Shown piece after piece: positions 51,607-61,320 of a stretch of 64,000 bases of DNA. Source of the DNA: Halalkalicoccus paucihalophilus (GTDB lineage: Archaea; Halobacteriota; Halobacteria; Halobacteriales; Halalkalicoccaceae); assembly GCF_001593955.1 (NCBI RefSeq), contig NZ_LTAZ01000003.1, positions 62,001 through 126,000 on the forward strand, written 5' to 3'. A program made the translations under genes and the position numbers. The notes under the pieces are model-generated. The model saw nothing but the letters and a program-made list of their open reading frames with translations, was not told the DNA's origin and made no database searches. The first letter of the stretch is position 1. Every line of letters starts with the position of its first letter.

Positions 51607-52469
51607 GCGACGGCGCGACCGCCGGGGCCGGGACGACGGACGTCGACGTCGAGGCGCTGATCGAGAACGCCGACGGGACCGACTCGCTGTTCGAGTATCG
51701 CCCCGGATCGAGCGTCCTCCACCGGCTGAACCCGGTGACGAAACTGGTCGCGAGCGGGGCGCTGATCCTGATCGCCTTTCTCCTCCCCACCTTCTGGGGC
51801 CCGCTCGCGCTGACGGTCGGGCTGTTCGTACTGGTCGCGACGGCGGGGGCGGGCGTCGCACGCTCCGTAGGGACCGTCCTCGTCGCCGTCGGGGGCCCGC
51901 TCGCGCTCTCGCTCGTGCTCGTTCAGGGGCTCTTCTATCCGCAGAACGAGACGGTGCTGGTCTCGCTCGCCGTGCCCGTAATCGACCGGTTGGCGTTCTA
52001 CGAGGAGGGGATCGAGTTCGCGCTGTTGATCCTCTTTCGGCTCACCGTCCTCATGATCGCGCTGCTGGGCGCGATCGTCACGACCCATCCGAAGAAACTG
52101 ACGGTCGCGCTGATGGAGAAGGGCGTCTCGAACAAGATCGCGTACGTCTTCATGGCCGCACTCCAGTTCATCCCACAGATGCAGACCCGAGCGAAATCGA
52201 TCCTCGACGCCCAGCAGGCCCGGGGGCTCGACACCTCGGCGAACCTCACGAGCCGCGTGAAATCGTACGTCGCGCTGATGGCGCCGCTGCTGATCGGAAC
52301 GCTGATCGCGACCGAGACACGCGCGCTCGCGCTCGAATCGCGTGGCTTCACCCGGAAAGGCGAGCGGACCTACCTGCTCGACGTCGCTGATACGGGGCTC
52401 GACAGGGCGATTCGCTGGCTCGCGGGACTGGCCCTGATCGCCGTGATTGTCTGGAGGCTGGTACTGTGA
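51603..52469 (+). CDS. ECF transporter transmembrane component (EcfT/CbiQ family)
   Basis: 288 residues. A charged acidic N terminus precedes several membrane segments. The coupling helices carry the two Ala-Arg-Gly-type motifs expected of EcfT: AQQARGLDT and the related ESRGFTRKG near the C terminus. EcfT links the S component to the ATPases and transmits their movement. Overlaps of four bases at both ends show a single operon with the S and A genes. Confidence 0.9.
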   Translation: MSDGATAGAGTTDVDVEALIENADGTDSLFEYRPGSSVLHRLNPVTKLVASGALILIAFLLPTFWGPLALTVGLFVLVATAGAGVARSVGTVLVAVGGPLALSLVLVQGLFYPQNETVLVSLAVPVIDRLAFYEEGIEFALLILFRLTVLMIALLGAIVTTHPKKLTVALMEKGVSNKIAYVFMAALQFIPQMQTRAKSILDAQQARGLDTSANLTSRVKSYVALMAPLLIGTLIATETRALALESRGFTRKGERTYLLDVADTGLDRAIRWLAGLALIAVIVWRLVL

Positions 52470-54169
52470 CACACATCACATTCGAGGACGTCACCTGGGG
52501 GTACCGGACCGGAGAGGGGCGGGCAGTCTCGAACCTCGACTTGGAGATCGAGTCGGGCAGTTTCGTCGGGATCACCGGCCCGAGCGACGCCGGCAAGTCG
52601 ACGTTCTGCCGGCTGATCCCGGGCTACGTTCCCCACTACTTCGACGGCGAACTGGAGGGGAGCGTCCGCGTGGGCGACCGGGCGGTGCGCGAGGCCTCGA
52701 TCGGCGAACTCGCAGAACGGGTGGGCATGCTCTTCGAGAACCCGTTCGACCAACTGACCGGCGCGAGCACCACGGTAATCGAGGAGGTCGCCTTCGGCCT
52801 CGAGAACCTCGGGTTGGCTCGCGAGGAGATCGTCGAGCGCTCGGTCGGGAGCCTCCGGCAGGTGGGCATCGAGGAGCTGATCGACCGCAACCCCCAACGA
52901 CTCTCCGGGGGCCAGTCCCAGCGGGTCGCGCTGGCCTCGGTGCTCGCGATGGCCCCGGACGTGCTCGTACTCGACGAGCCGACCTCCCAGCTCGACCCCC
53001 ACGGCGCCGAGGCGGTCTTCGAGATCGTCGCCGGGATGAAGGAACAGGGATACACGGTGATCGTCGTCAGCCAGCGTCTCGACCGGCTCGCGCCCCACCT
53101 CGACCGCCTGCTCGTGATGGAGGACGGCGAGATAGCGCACGACGGCGCCCCCGAGGAGGTCTTTACGACGCCGGGGATCGACGCGGTCGTCGACGTGCCT
53201 CAGTCGGTGCGGATCGGGCGGCGGCTCCGCGAGGTGGGACACGAAACCGACGGGGCTCCACTGACCGTTCCGGCGGCCATCGAGGAACTGCGCCCGCACG
53301 TCTCGGACACGAGCGCCGGACGGGCCGACGGGGGCGTGACAGTCCCCTCCTCGCCGGAGGGGAGGGAAGCGGACGGCGACCCGCGCGTCGCCTTCGAGGA
53401 GGTCGCCCACGTCTACGAGGGCGGTGTCGAGGCCCTGTCCGGGGTTTCCCTCGACATGGCGTCGGGCTGTGTCTGTCTCGTCGGCCAGAACGGCGCTGGC
53501 AAGACGACCTTCGTCAAGCACATGAACGGCCTGCTCGAACCCTCTCGAGGGGTCGTCCGGGTCGACGGGATAGAGACGACGGACGCCCGCGTCGCCCAAC
53601 TGGCCCGGCACGTCGGCCTCTCGTTTCAGAACCCCGACGACCAGCTGTTTCACGACAGCGTCGAGGCCGAAGTGCGCTACGGACCGAAGAACCTGAAGTT
53701 CGACGAGGAGCGGGCGGACGAAACCGTCGAGCGCGCCATCGAGCGCCTCGATCTGACGGACGCCCGCGATCGAAACCCCTACGACCTCGGGATGCCGCGG
53801 CGAAAGCGCGTTGCCGTCGCCTCGGTGCTCGCGATGGACACCGAGACGGTCGTCCTCGACGAACCCACCGGCGGGCAGGACGCCCCCGGGACCGCGCTGT
53901 TGGGCGACGCCATCGAGGAACTGGTCGCGGAGGGCAAACTCGTCGTCGTCATCACCCACGACGTGGGCTTCGCGCGCAGACACGCCGACCGCGTGATCGC
54001 GCTCGGGCAGGGCGAGGTCCTCCTGGACGGGAACCCGCGGGAGGTCTTCGGCAACCCAGAGACCCTCGCCGAAACCGACGTCGACCCGCCGGTCGTGACC
54101 CGAATCGGCCACGAGCTCGGCCTTCCGACCGTGCTCTCGATCGACGAACTGTTCGAGTACGTCGAGTAA
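52466..54169 (+). CDS. Fused double ATPase of the ECF transporter (EcfA-EcfA')
   Basis: 567 residues with two ABC domains in one chain, starting with GTG at 52466. The first has Walker A GPSDAGKST, the signature LSGGQSQRVA and DEPTSQLDPHG. The second has Walker A GQNGAGKTT and DEPTGGQDAPG, but its signature position reads YDLGMPRRKR, so LSGGQ is lost. A poorly conserved linker of about 60 residues joins them. One degenerate signature is common in asymmetric ABC ATPases. Fusion fixes the two halves in 1:1 ratio. Confidence 0.92.
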   Translation: MTHITFEDVTWGYRTGEGRAVSNLDLEIESGSFVGITGPSDAGKSTFCRLIPGYVPHYFDGELEGSVRVGDRAVREASIGELAERVGMLFENPFDQLTGASTTVIEEVAFGLENLGLAREEIVERSVGSLRQVGIEELIDRNPQRLSGGQSQRVALASVLAMAPDVLVLDEPTSQLDPHGAEAVFEIVAGMKEQGYTVIVVSQRLDRLAPHLDRLLVMEDGEIAHDGAPEEVFTTPGIDAVVDVPQSVRIGRRLREVGHETDGAPLTVPAAIEELRPHVSDTSAGRADGGVTVPSSPEGREADGDPRVAFEEVAHVYEGGVEALSGVSLDMASGCVCLVGQNGAGKTTFVKHMNGLLEPSRGVVRVDGIETTDARVAQLARHVGLSFQNPDDQLFHDSVEAEVRYGPKNLKFDEERADETVERAIERLDLTDARDRNPYDLGMPRRKRVAVASVLAMDTETVVLDEPTGGQDAPGTALLGDAIEELVAEGKLVVVITHDVGFARRHADRVIALGQGEVLLDGNPREVFGNPETLAETDVDPPVVTRIGHELGLPTVLSIDELFEYVE

Positions 54170-54174
54170 CGGCC

Positions 54175-55074
54175 CTACAGGGCGGACCCGATCGCCCCGC
54201 CGAGCGCGTCGCGGAAGGCCGACACGTCGATGTCGGTCGCGACCCGGCCGTTTTCGGGCTCCTCGGTGACGCCGTACTCGTCACTGAGGAGCGCCCCGCG
54301 GCAGGGCCCCTCGCGCGTGTCGATCTCGAGGGCGCGTTCTTCGACCGTCAGCACCCCGTCGGTGAGATGGGCGATCACCGCCGCGTCGTGGACCGGCGAG
54401 TGGTTGATCCCGTAGCGCCGGCGGACGTGATCGGGGTAGTACTCCAGCCACTCCTCGACGACCGCACCGCGCGAACCCGAGAGATCGAGGGTGGCGGGGT
54501 CGAGCGTCGCCCGAACCGTGATACCGAGGCCGACGAACGTCGGGTCGAGGGATTGGAGAACTCGGCTCGCGGCGTCGGGGTCGGCGTGGAGGTTCGCCTC
54601 CGCCGCGGGCGTGCGGTTACCGGGCGCGTAGACCGCCCCGCCCATGACGAGGACTTCGTCGAGGTAGTCGGGCAGGTCCGGTTCGATCCCGAGCGCCAGC
54701 GCGAGGTTCGTCAGCGGGCCGATCGCGGCGATCGTGAGGTTTCCGTCCTCGCGTGCCTTTTGGACGATGAACTCGGCTCCGGAGACGTCGACCGGCTCCC
54801 CTGACGGAGCAGACAGGTCGCCCTTCAGCCCGCTTTCGCCGTGGATGAACTCGGCGGTGTCCTGCTGTTTGACCAGTGGGCGCTCGGCCCCACGGGCGAC
54901 CGGGGGATCGCGGTCGAGGAACTCGAGCAGCGCGAGCGTGTTCCGGGTGGTGTTCGCGATAGTAGAATTCCCGGCAACGGTCGTCAGCCCGACGATGTCG
55001 AGGCCGCTTTCGAGCGCGAGCAACAGCGCGAGCGCGTCGTCGCAGCCGGGATCCGTATCGATGAGAAGCGACAT
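54175..55074 (-). CDS. Nucleoside hydrolase (IunH family)
   Basis: 299 residues from the ATG at 55072-55074. It cleaves the N-glycosidic bond of nucleosides to give ribose and a base. The calcium site is DTDPGCDDALAL at the N terminus. LVMGGAV near residue 150 and the catalytic INHSPVHDAAVIAHL near 240 (His and Asp) are intact. Its stop lies six bases from the stop of the fused ECF ATPase gene on the other strand. Base specificity cannot be predicted. Confidence 0.92.
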   Translation of the reverse strand: MSLLIDTDPGCDDALALLLALESGLDIVGLTTVAGNSTIANTTRNTLALLEFLDRDPPVARGAERPLVKQQDTAEFIHGESGLKGDLSAPSGEPVDVSGAEFIVQKAREDGNLTIAAIGPLTNLALALGIEPDLPDYLDEVLVMGGAVYAPGNRTPAAEANLHADPDAASRVLQSLDPTFVGLGITVRATLDPATLDLSGSRGAVVEEWLEYYPDHVRRRYGINHSPVHDAAVIAHLTDGVLTVEERALEIDTREGPCRGALLSDEYGVTEEPENGRVATDIDVSAFRDALGGAIGSAL

Positions 55075-55124
55075 GGACCCGCCTACGGGGTCCGGAGGGT
55101 AAAGGTTCGGTCGAGTTCGAGGGG

Positions 55125-56246
55125 TTAGAGCCCAGCGACGTCCTCGATGGCGTCGGTCAGTTCCTTGATGCTCTCGACGTCGTGTTCGCCCATGTGGCCG
55201 ATGCGGAACGTCTTCTCGCCGAGCTGCGAGCCGTAGCCGTTCGAGAAGACCATGTCGTACTCCTCGCTGACGGCGTCGATCGTCCCGGCGACGTCGACCC
55301 CCTGGGTGTTCTCGATACAGCTCACCGTCTGGGACTCGTAGCCTTCCTCGGGGAACATCCCGAAGTGCTCGCGCGCCCACTCGCGAGTGTACTCGGCCAT
55401 CTCGCGGTGGCGTTTATCCCTACTTTCGTGGCCCTCCTCGAGCATGTGCTTCATCTGTTTCCGGTAGGCGAGCATGACCGGAATCGCGGGCGTCGAGTGG
55501 GTCTGGCCCTTGCGGTCGTAGTAGTCGATGGTGCGCTGGAACCCGCCGTACCAGGATGCAGAATCCTTCTCGAGTTCGCGCTCGTAGGCACCCTCGCTGA
55601 CGGTGCAGACCGCCAGCCCCGGCGGCATGGCGAACGCCTTCTGCGAGGACGCAAAGAGCACGTCGATCCCGTGTTCGTCGATGTCGACGTAGTCCCCGCC
55701 CAGCGCGGAAACCGCGTCGACGACGAAGTAGGTGTCGGGGTACTCCGAAACGACGTCACCGATCTCCTCGACGGGGTTTCGTACCCCGGTCGAGGACTCG
55801 TTCATCACGCAGGCGACGACATCGTACTCTTTGTCGCTTTCCTCGATCGCCTCGCGGACGTCTTCGGGTTTGACCGCCTGCCCCCACTCGTACTCGAGTC
55901 GGTCGACGCTCTTTCCGAGGCGCTCGGCGACGTTGGCGTGGCGCTCGCTGAAGCTCCCGCAGGTCGCGACGAGGATCTCCTCGTCGACGAGGTTGAGCGT
56001 CGAGGCCTCCCAGAACTCCGTGCCCGAGGCGGTGAGGATGACGACGTCGTTGGCGGTGCCGAGGAACTCCTTGGTGTCCTCGACGATGGTCGTGTAGAGG
56101 TCGGTCATCCGCTCGCTCCGGTGGCCGAACATGGGTTGGGCCATCGCCTCGATGACGTCCTCGCGGACCTCCGTCGGTCCCGGAATGTACAGCGTCTTGT
56201 CCGTGTAGTCGTCCGTGTACTCGCGTTTATCGGTCACGTGAATCAC
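55125..56246 (-). CDS. Class V PLP aminotransferase (alanine-glyoxylate / PucG-like)
   Basis: 373 residues at most. The start IPGPTEVREDVIEAM, MFGHRSERM and the PLP lysine in DVLFASSQKAFAMPPGLA are typical of the alanine-glyoxylate and ureidoglycine-glyoxylate aminotransferase group. VDAVSALGGDYVDID carries the cofactor Asp. An alternative GTG start would remove the first three residues (MIH). It is transcribed in the same direction as the nucleoside hydrolase after about 50 bases and may share its transcript. Confidence 0.9.
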   Translation of the reverse strand: MIHVTDKREYTDDYTDKTLYIPGPTEVREDVIEAMAQPMFGHRSERMTDLYTTIVEDTKEFLGTANDVVILTASGTEFWEASTLNLVDEEILVATCGSFSERHANVAERLGKSVDRLEYEWGQAVKPEDVREAIEESDKEYDVVACVMNESSTGVRNPVEEIGDVVSEYPDTYFVVDAVSALGGDYVDIDEHGIDVLFASSQKAFAMPPGLAVCTVSEGAYERELEKDSASWYGGFQRTIDYYDRKGQTHSTPAIPVMLAYRKQMKHMLEEGHESRDKRHREMAEYTREWAREHFGMFPEEGYESQTVSCIENTQGVDVAGTIDAVSEEYDMVFSNGYGSQLGEKTFRIGHMGEHDVESIKELTDAIEDVAGL

Positions 56247-56449
56247 CCGGTTGAGTCGATCCGTCCCGCGCGCTCAGCGGGCGCCCTCGAAACCGAGGGG
56301 ATCATCGACCCGTCCGTACCTCGCGGTTCACGCGCGAAGGGATAAGCCCCATGGGTCGACATCGGCGCAAATCCCGCATCTGAGGGGTCATGATACCGAC
56401 GCCCACGCAAGCAGCACCGCTTACCAACGGACCGTCCTACCGACAGGTG

Positions 56450-57280
56450 ATGTTCTACCACGATAACGAACTCCAGTACCCGGTCGAAGTAGAGGAGCCC
56501 GACCCGGCGTTCGCGCGGATGCTCCAGCAGGCGATCGGGGGCGTCGAGGGCGAGATCCGTGTGTTCATGCAGTACCTCTTCCAGGGGATGAACCAGCCGC
56601 CGGAGAACGAGAAGATGCGCATGCTGCTCTACGAGACGGCGATGGAGGAGCTGGGCCACGTCGAGATGCTCGCGACGGCGGTCGCGAAGAACCTCGAAGG
56701 AGCCCCCGTTGGGATGCGCGAGGAGTTCGCCCAGGACGGCGCGGTCAACGCCGCGATGCAGGGCTACCTACCCCGGCAGTTCCTTTCCGCAGGCTTCGGC
56801 GCGATGCCCGAGGACAGCCAGGGCAATCCCTTCAGCACGGATCACGTCTACGCGAGCGGCAACCCCGCGGGCGACCTCTACGCGAACGTGACCGCCGAGG
56901 CGACGGGGAGGACGCTGGCGACGCGTCTGTACGAGATGACCGACGATCCGGGCATGAAGGACATGCTATCGTACCTCATTGCCCGCGACACCATGCACCA
57001 GAACCAGTGGCTCGCGGCGCTGCAGGACCTCGGGGACCCCGAGGACGCCTTCGACCACCTGCCCGTGCCTGACAGCTTCCCGCAGGAGGAGGAAAACCGG
57101 GAGTTCAACTACGAGTTCTTCTCGACGACTCGGGAGCCGACCGACGACCCCGAAATGCCGTGGACGACGGGCGAGTCGGTCGACGGCAAGGGCGAGTTCT
57201 CGTTCGCCCGCCAGCCCGGCGGCGGGAAACCTGACCTGCCCTCGCCGGACCCGCGGGCGTACAACGAGCCGACCGAGTAA
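56450..57280 (+). CDS. Manganese catalase
   Basis: 276 residues from the ATG at 56450. Non-haem enzyme that destroys hydrogen peroxide with a di-manganese centre. The first ligand Glu lies in VEGEIRVFMQYLFQG, EELGHVEMLATAVA gives a Glu and His, and RDTMHQNQWLAAL a second His site. The product starts FYHDNELQYPV, as expected for this family. The frame is open for 20 residues further upstream (from 56390), but that part is unlike family N termini. It lies before ligA. Confidence 0.93.
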   Translation: MFYHDNELQYPVEVEEPDPAFARMLQQAIGGVEGEIRVFMQYLFQGMNQPPENEKMRMLLYETAMEELGHVEMLATAVAKNLEGAPVGMREEFAQDGAVNAAMQGYLPRQFLSAGFGAMPEDSQGNPFSTDHVYASGNPAGDLYANVTAEATGRTLATRLYEMTDDPGMKDMLSYLIARDTMHQNQWLAALQDLGDPEDAFDHLPVPDSFPQEEENREFNYEFFSTTREPTDDPEMPWTTGESVDGKGEFSFARQPGGGKPDLPSPDPRAYNEPTE

Positions 57281-57364
57281 CCGACACCCCGAAGCCGACC
57301 GCAAACGACCTGGAACCCACACGAGAAGGAGGCGTTTTTGATCGGCGGGCCGAAAGCGGGGCCA

Positions 57365-59479
57365 ATGAGCGAACGCGAGCAGAACCCCTATCTCCGGGAG
57401 CCGCCGGAGGACCTCACTCCCGTCGACGAGTTAGACGAAGAGGGAGCCGAGCGCGAGGCCGAGCTGTTGCGCGAGGCGATCCGCCACCACGACCGCCGGT
57501 ACTACGTCGAGAACGAGCCCGAAATCGCGGATCGGACCTACGACACCCTCTTTCAGCGCCTCGTCGACATCGAGGAGAGCTTCGGCCTCCAGACCCCCGA
57601 CAGCCCCACCCGACGGGTGGGCGGCGAACCCCTCGACAAACTCGAGACGATTGAGCACGTCGCGCCGATGCTCTCGATCCAGCAGAGCGGCGAGGCGGCG
57701 GACGTCCGGGAGTTCGCCGAACGCATGGACCGCGAAGTAGGCGAGGTCGAGTACACCTGCGAGCCGAAGTTCGACGGGGTCTCGATCGAGGTCGTTTACA
57801 CAGAGGGCGTCTTCGAGCGCGCGGTGACCCGCGGAAACGGGAGAGAAGGCGACGACGTGAGCGAAAACGTCCGAACGATCCGCTCGATCCCCCAGCGTCT
57901 CCGGGGGGAGTATCCCGGCTTTCTGGCCGTTCGCGGCGAGATCTTCATGCCGCGGGACGCCTTTCAGGAGTACAACCGCGAGCGGGTCGAACGCGGCGAC
58001 GATCCCTTCGCGAACCCGCGAAACGCCACCGCGGGAACGATCCGCCAACTCGACCCCTCCGTTACCGCCGAACGCCCGCTCGACTGCTTCTTCTATGACG
58101 TTCTGGACGCCAGCCGGGAGTTCGACACCCAGTGGGAGGAAATCACGACCCTGCCGGAGTACGGCCTGCAGACCAACGACCGCGCCGAACTCGTCTCGGA
58201 TATCGAGGACGCCATCGCCTACCGCGACCGACTGATGGACGAACGCGAGGAGTTGAACTACGAGATCGACGGCGTCGTGATCAAGGTCGACGACAGGGCC
58301 GCCTGCGAGGAGTTGGGCGCGACCGCTCGCCATTATCGCTGGGCCTTCGCCTACAAGTTCCCCGCGCGGGCCGGCGAGACGGCGATTCAGGACGTCGCCC
58401 TGCAGGTCGGCCGGACGGGACGATTAACCCCGGTTGCGCTGCTCGATCCGGTCGACGTCGGCGGCGTCACCGTCTCGCGGGCGAGCCTGCACAACCCCGC
58501 GGAGATCAGGGAGAAAAACGTCAACGTCGGCGACGTGGTGCGCGTCGAGCGCGCGGGCGACGTGATCCCCTACGTCGACGAGGTGGTCGAAAAGCGTTCC
58601 GAAGGGTTCTTCGAATTTCCCGAGACCTGCCCGGTCTGTGACAGCGCGATCGAGCGCGACGGCCCGATCGCCTTCTGTACCGGCGGGCTCGCGTGTCCCG
58701 CCCAACTTCGCCGGTCGGTCCAGTACTACGCGAGCGACTCCGGCCTCGATATCGAGGGGCTGGGCGGCGAACGCGTCGACCAGCTGTTGGAGGCCGGGCT
58801 CGTCACCGAAAGCGTCGCCGACCTCTACCGACTCGACCGGGAGGACCTCGTCGAACTGGACGGGTGGGGCGAAAAGAGCGCCGAGAACCTGCTGGCCGAA
58901 CTCGAAGGGTCGAAATCGCCGCCGCTCTTTGCCTTCCTCGCCGCCATCGGCATCCCCCACGTGGGCCGGGCGACCGCCCGCGAACTCGCGAGCTCCTTCG
59001 GCGATCTCGACGGTCTGATGGAGGCCAGCGAGGACGAACTGCAGGAGGTCGACGAGATCGGGGAGGTCGTCGCCCGCGAGATCCGCGACTTTTTCGACAG
59101 CGAGGGGAACCGGCGGGTGATCGAGGAACTTCGCGAGGCGGGCGTCTCTCCCGAGTCGGTCGAGCGCGAGACGGGAGACGCCCTTTCAGGGCTGACGTTC
59201 GTCTTCACCGGCTCGCTCCCCGACCGGACCCGAAGCGAGGCACAGGAGGAAATCGAGCGGGCGGGCGGCTCGGTCACGGGCAGCGTCTCGGGCAACACCG
59301 ACTACCTCGTCGTCGGCGAGGACCCCGGAACCAGCAAGCGCGAGGACGCCGCGGAGAACGACGTGCCCGAACTCTCGCCCGAGGAGTTCGAGGAGCTGGT
59401 GGGGACGGGTGAAGAGATGGATCGACAGGATCACGAGGAATCACCGAACCAGCGGACGCTCGATGACGCGTTCCGATAG
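57365..59479 (+). CDS. ligA: NAD-dependent DNA ligase
   Basis: 704 residues from the ATG at 57365. The adenylation Lys is in CEPKFDGVSIE near residue 137. The OB fold follows, then the four-Cys zinc finger CPVC...FCTGGLACPAQ, a helix-hairpin-helix region (GIPHVGRATAREL and similar), and a C-terminal BRCT domain (LTFVFTGSLPDRTRSEAQEEIE). NAD-dependent ligases are bacterial. Haloarchaea hold them next to their ATP-dependent ligase, which is widely explained by ancient transfer. The acidic residues here show adaptation to high salt. Confidence 0.97.
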   Translation: MSEREQNPYLREPPEDLTPVDELDEEGAEREAELLREAIRHHDRRYYVENEPEIADRTYDTLFQRLVDIEESFGLQTPDSPTRRVGGEPLDKLETIEHVAPMLSIQQSGEAADVREFAERMDREVGEVEYTCEPKFDGVSIEVVYTEGVFERAVTRGNGREGDDVSENVRTIRSIPQRLRGEYPGFLAVRGEIFMPRDAFQEYNRERVERGDDPFANPRNATAGTIRQLDPSVTAERPLDCFFYDVLDASREFDTQWEEITTLPEYGLQTNDRAELVSDIEDAIAYRDRLMDEREELNYEIDGVVIKVDDRAACEELGATARHYRWAFAYKFPARAGETAIQDVALQVGRTGRLTPVALLDPVDVGGVTVSRASLHNPAEIREKNVNVGDVVRVERAGDVIPYVDEVVEKRSEGFFEFPETCPVCDSAIERDGPIAFCTGGLACPAQLRRSVQYYASDSGLDIEGLGGERVDQLLEAGLVTESVADLYRLDREDLVELDGWGEKSAENLLAELEGSKSPPLFAFLAAIGIPHVGRATARELASSFGDLDGLMEASEDELQEVDEIGEVVAREIRDFFDSEGNRRVIEELREAGVSPESVERETGDALSGLTFVFTGSLPDRTRSEAQEEIERAGGSVTGSVSGNTDYLVVGEDPGTSKREDAAENDVPELSPEEFEELVGTGEEMDRQDHEESPNQRTLDDAFR

Positions 59480-60373
59480 CTACAGATCGGCGTCCCGGAA
59501 GGCGAGATAGCCCACTACAGGTGGAAGGACCAGCCACGCGAGGAAGACGACTGCGACGACCGGGTCCGAGAAATAGGCGGGGAGGGGATCGAGCGCCTGG
59601 CCGTACACCTGTCCGGCGAGCCCGCCGCCGAACAGCGAGAGGCGCGCGCCCAGCGCGTCCTGCGTCCAGAGGATCGCGGCAAGCGACTGGTAGGCGTCGA
59701 CCGGGTTGAGCAGTCGGGTCGCGAGTTGGACCCGCACGAGCGTCTCGAAGGCCGTATCGGTGTATTCGTTGAGCAGGCTGACCAGCCCCTCGGCGAAGCT
59801 CCCCCAGAACAGCGAGAAGATCACGTAGACGCCGACGTTCCCGAGCATGGCCTGTCGGCGGGTTCGGGCCGCCGCGGAGATCCCGACCGCGAGACAGACG
59901 AACACCACGCCCAGAAGCGCCGACAGCAGCGCGAAGGCGACGTAGTTGCCGACTTCGAGCGAGACGGGCGTGATCAGGAAGACGATCGCGGCGGCCAGAA
60001 AGCCCAGCAGGATCGGCAGGACGATCACGGCGCTTCGTCCGACGATCTTCCCGAGCACGACGTCGCGGCGCGAGTGGGGCAGCGCGAGCAGGAGCTTCAG
60101 CGTGCCCGAATCGCGCTCGCCGGCGACCGAGGCATAGGCGAGCACGATCGCGACGATCGGGATGAGGAAGGCGACGAACGACGCCAGCAGGCTGATGAAG
60201 GCGTCCGAGGAGATCTGCTGGCCGGTCTGCTGGACGACGGCCCCGCCGACACCGTCGGCGACGAGGTAGGCGGGCACGACGAACAGCACGAGGAAGACCG
60301 CCGAGGCGACCCACAGCCCCCGCGAGCGGATCGAATCGGCGAAGTCCTTGCGGGCGACGACCTGCCAGCTCAT
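59480..60373 (-). CDS. ABC-2 type transporter permease
   Basis: 297 residues with about six hydrophobic segments. The N terminus WQVVARKDFADSIRSRG and the segment VAGERDSGTLKLLLALPHSRRDVVLGKIVGRS are characteristic of the ABC-2 permeases of the NosY type in archaea. It overlaps the preceding ATPase gene by four bases. The substrate is unknown. Confidence 0.9.
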   Translation of the reverse strand: MSWQVVARKDFADSIRSRGLWVASAVFLVLFVVPAYLVADGVGGAVVQQTGQQISSDAFISLLASFVAFLIPIVAIVLAYASVAGERDSGTLKLLLALPHSRRDVVLGKIVGRSAVIVLPILLGFLAAAIVFLITPVSLEVGNYVAFALLSALLGVVFVCLAVGISAAARTRRQAMLGNVGVYVIFSLFWGSFAEGLVSLLNEYTDTAFETLVRVQLATRLLNPVDAYQSLAAILWTQDALGARLSLFGGGLAGQVYGQALDPLPAYFSDPVVAVVFLAWLVLPPVVGYLAFRDADL

Positions 60374-61278
60374 GCGGCACCCTCCGTGTAGGCCCGAAAG
60401 AGGTCTTCGAGCGAAGCTTCCTCGGTCTCGAAGTCCCGAACCTCCGCGCCTTCCTCCTCGAGTGTACTCAACACGGCGGTCTTCGAGCCATCCTCGACCC
60501 CCACTCGGAGGACCGAGCCGTCCTGCTCGACGCCCGAGACGCCCTCGAGGGCACGCACCCGGTCGAGCGCCCGCGAGGGGAGTTCGCCGACCGTGATCCT
60601 AAGCGTCGCGTCGGTCCCCGCGGCCTTGCGAAGTCCCGAGACGCTGTCCTCGGCGACGAGCCGGCCCTCCCGCAGGATTCCCACCCGATCGCAGACCGCC
60701 TCGACCTGCCCGAGGATGTGGCTCGAAAAGAAGACGGTCGCCCCGCGCTCGACCTCCTCTCGCACTATCTCGCGCATCTCGAGGGCGCCGTTCGGGTCGA
60801 GCCCGGTCGACGGTTCGTCCAGAATCAGGAGGTCGGGCGAACCCGCAAGCGCCATCGCGAGTGCGAGTCGTTGAGTCATCCCCTTCGAGTAGTCGCCGGC
60901 CTTGCGGTCGGCGGCGTCGGCGATACCGACCCGCTCGAGGAGGGCGTCGGCGTCGTCGCTCGCCTCCTTGGAATCGATGGCGAGTTCGACGTGTTTCCGG
61001 CCCGTGAGACGGTCGTAGACGTCGAATCCTTCGGGGAGGACGCCGATCCGTTCGCGGACCCTGAGGCTGTCGGCGTGGGCGTCGTAACCGAGGACTTCGA
61101 TAGTCCCCTCGGAGGGGTGGACGAAATCCAGCAGCATGTTGATCGTCGTCGACTTGCCCGCGCCATTGGGCCCGAGAAAGCCGAAGACCTCGCCCTCCTT
61201 CACACCGAGGTCGAGGTCCTCGACCGCGACGACGTCGTCGTAGCGCTTGCTCACGCCGTGCAGTTCGATCGCGGCCAT
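60370..61278 (-). CDS. ABC transporter ATP-binding protein (ABC-2 partner)
   Basis: 302 residues. Walker A FLGPNGAGKST near residue 35, Q-loop IGVLPEGFDVY, signature YSKGMTQRLALAMAL, and Walker B LLILDEPSTGLDPNG are all intact. The C-terminal 80 residues are the small domain seen in ABC-2 exporters. It leads a two-gene operon with the permease. NosF-like and drug-export-like members have this form, and no nos genes are near. Confidence 0.93.
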   Translation of the reverse strand: MAAIELHGVSKRYDDVVAVEDLDLGVKEGEVFGFLGPNGAGKSTTINMLLDFVHPSEGTIEVLGYDAHADSLRVRERIGVLPEGFDVYDRLTGRKHVELAIDSKEASDDADALLERVGIADAADRKAGDYSKGMTQRLALAMALAGSPDLLILDEPSTGLDPNGALEMREIVREEVERGATVFFSSHILGQVEAVCDRVGILREGRLVAEDSVSGLRKAAGTDATLRITVGELPSRALDRVRALEGVSGVEQDGSVLRVGVEDGSKTAVLSTLEEEGAEVRDFETEEASLEDLFRAYTEGAA

Positions 61279-61320
61279 TGCCCGCGCTAGACCCAGCCCC
61301 GATATAGGTCTTTAGGTCGA

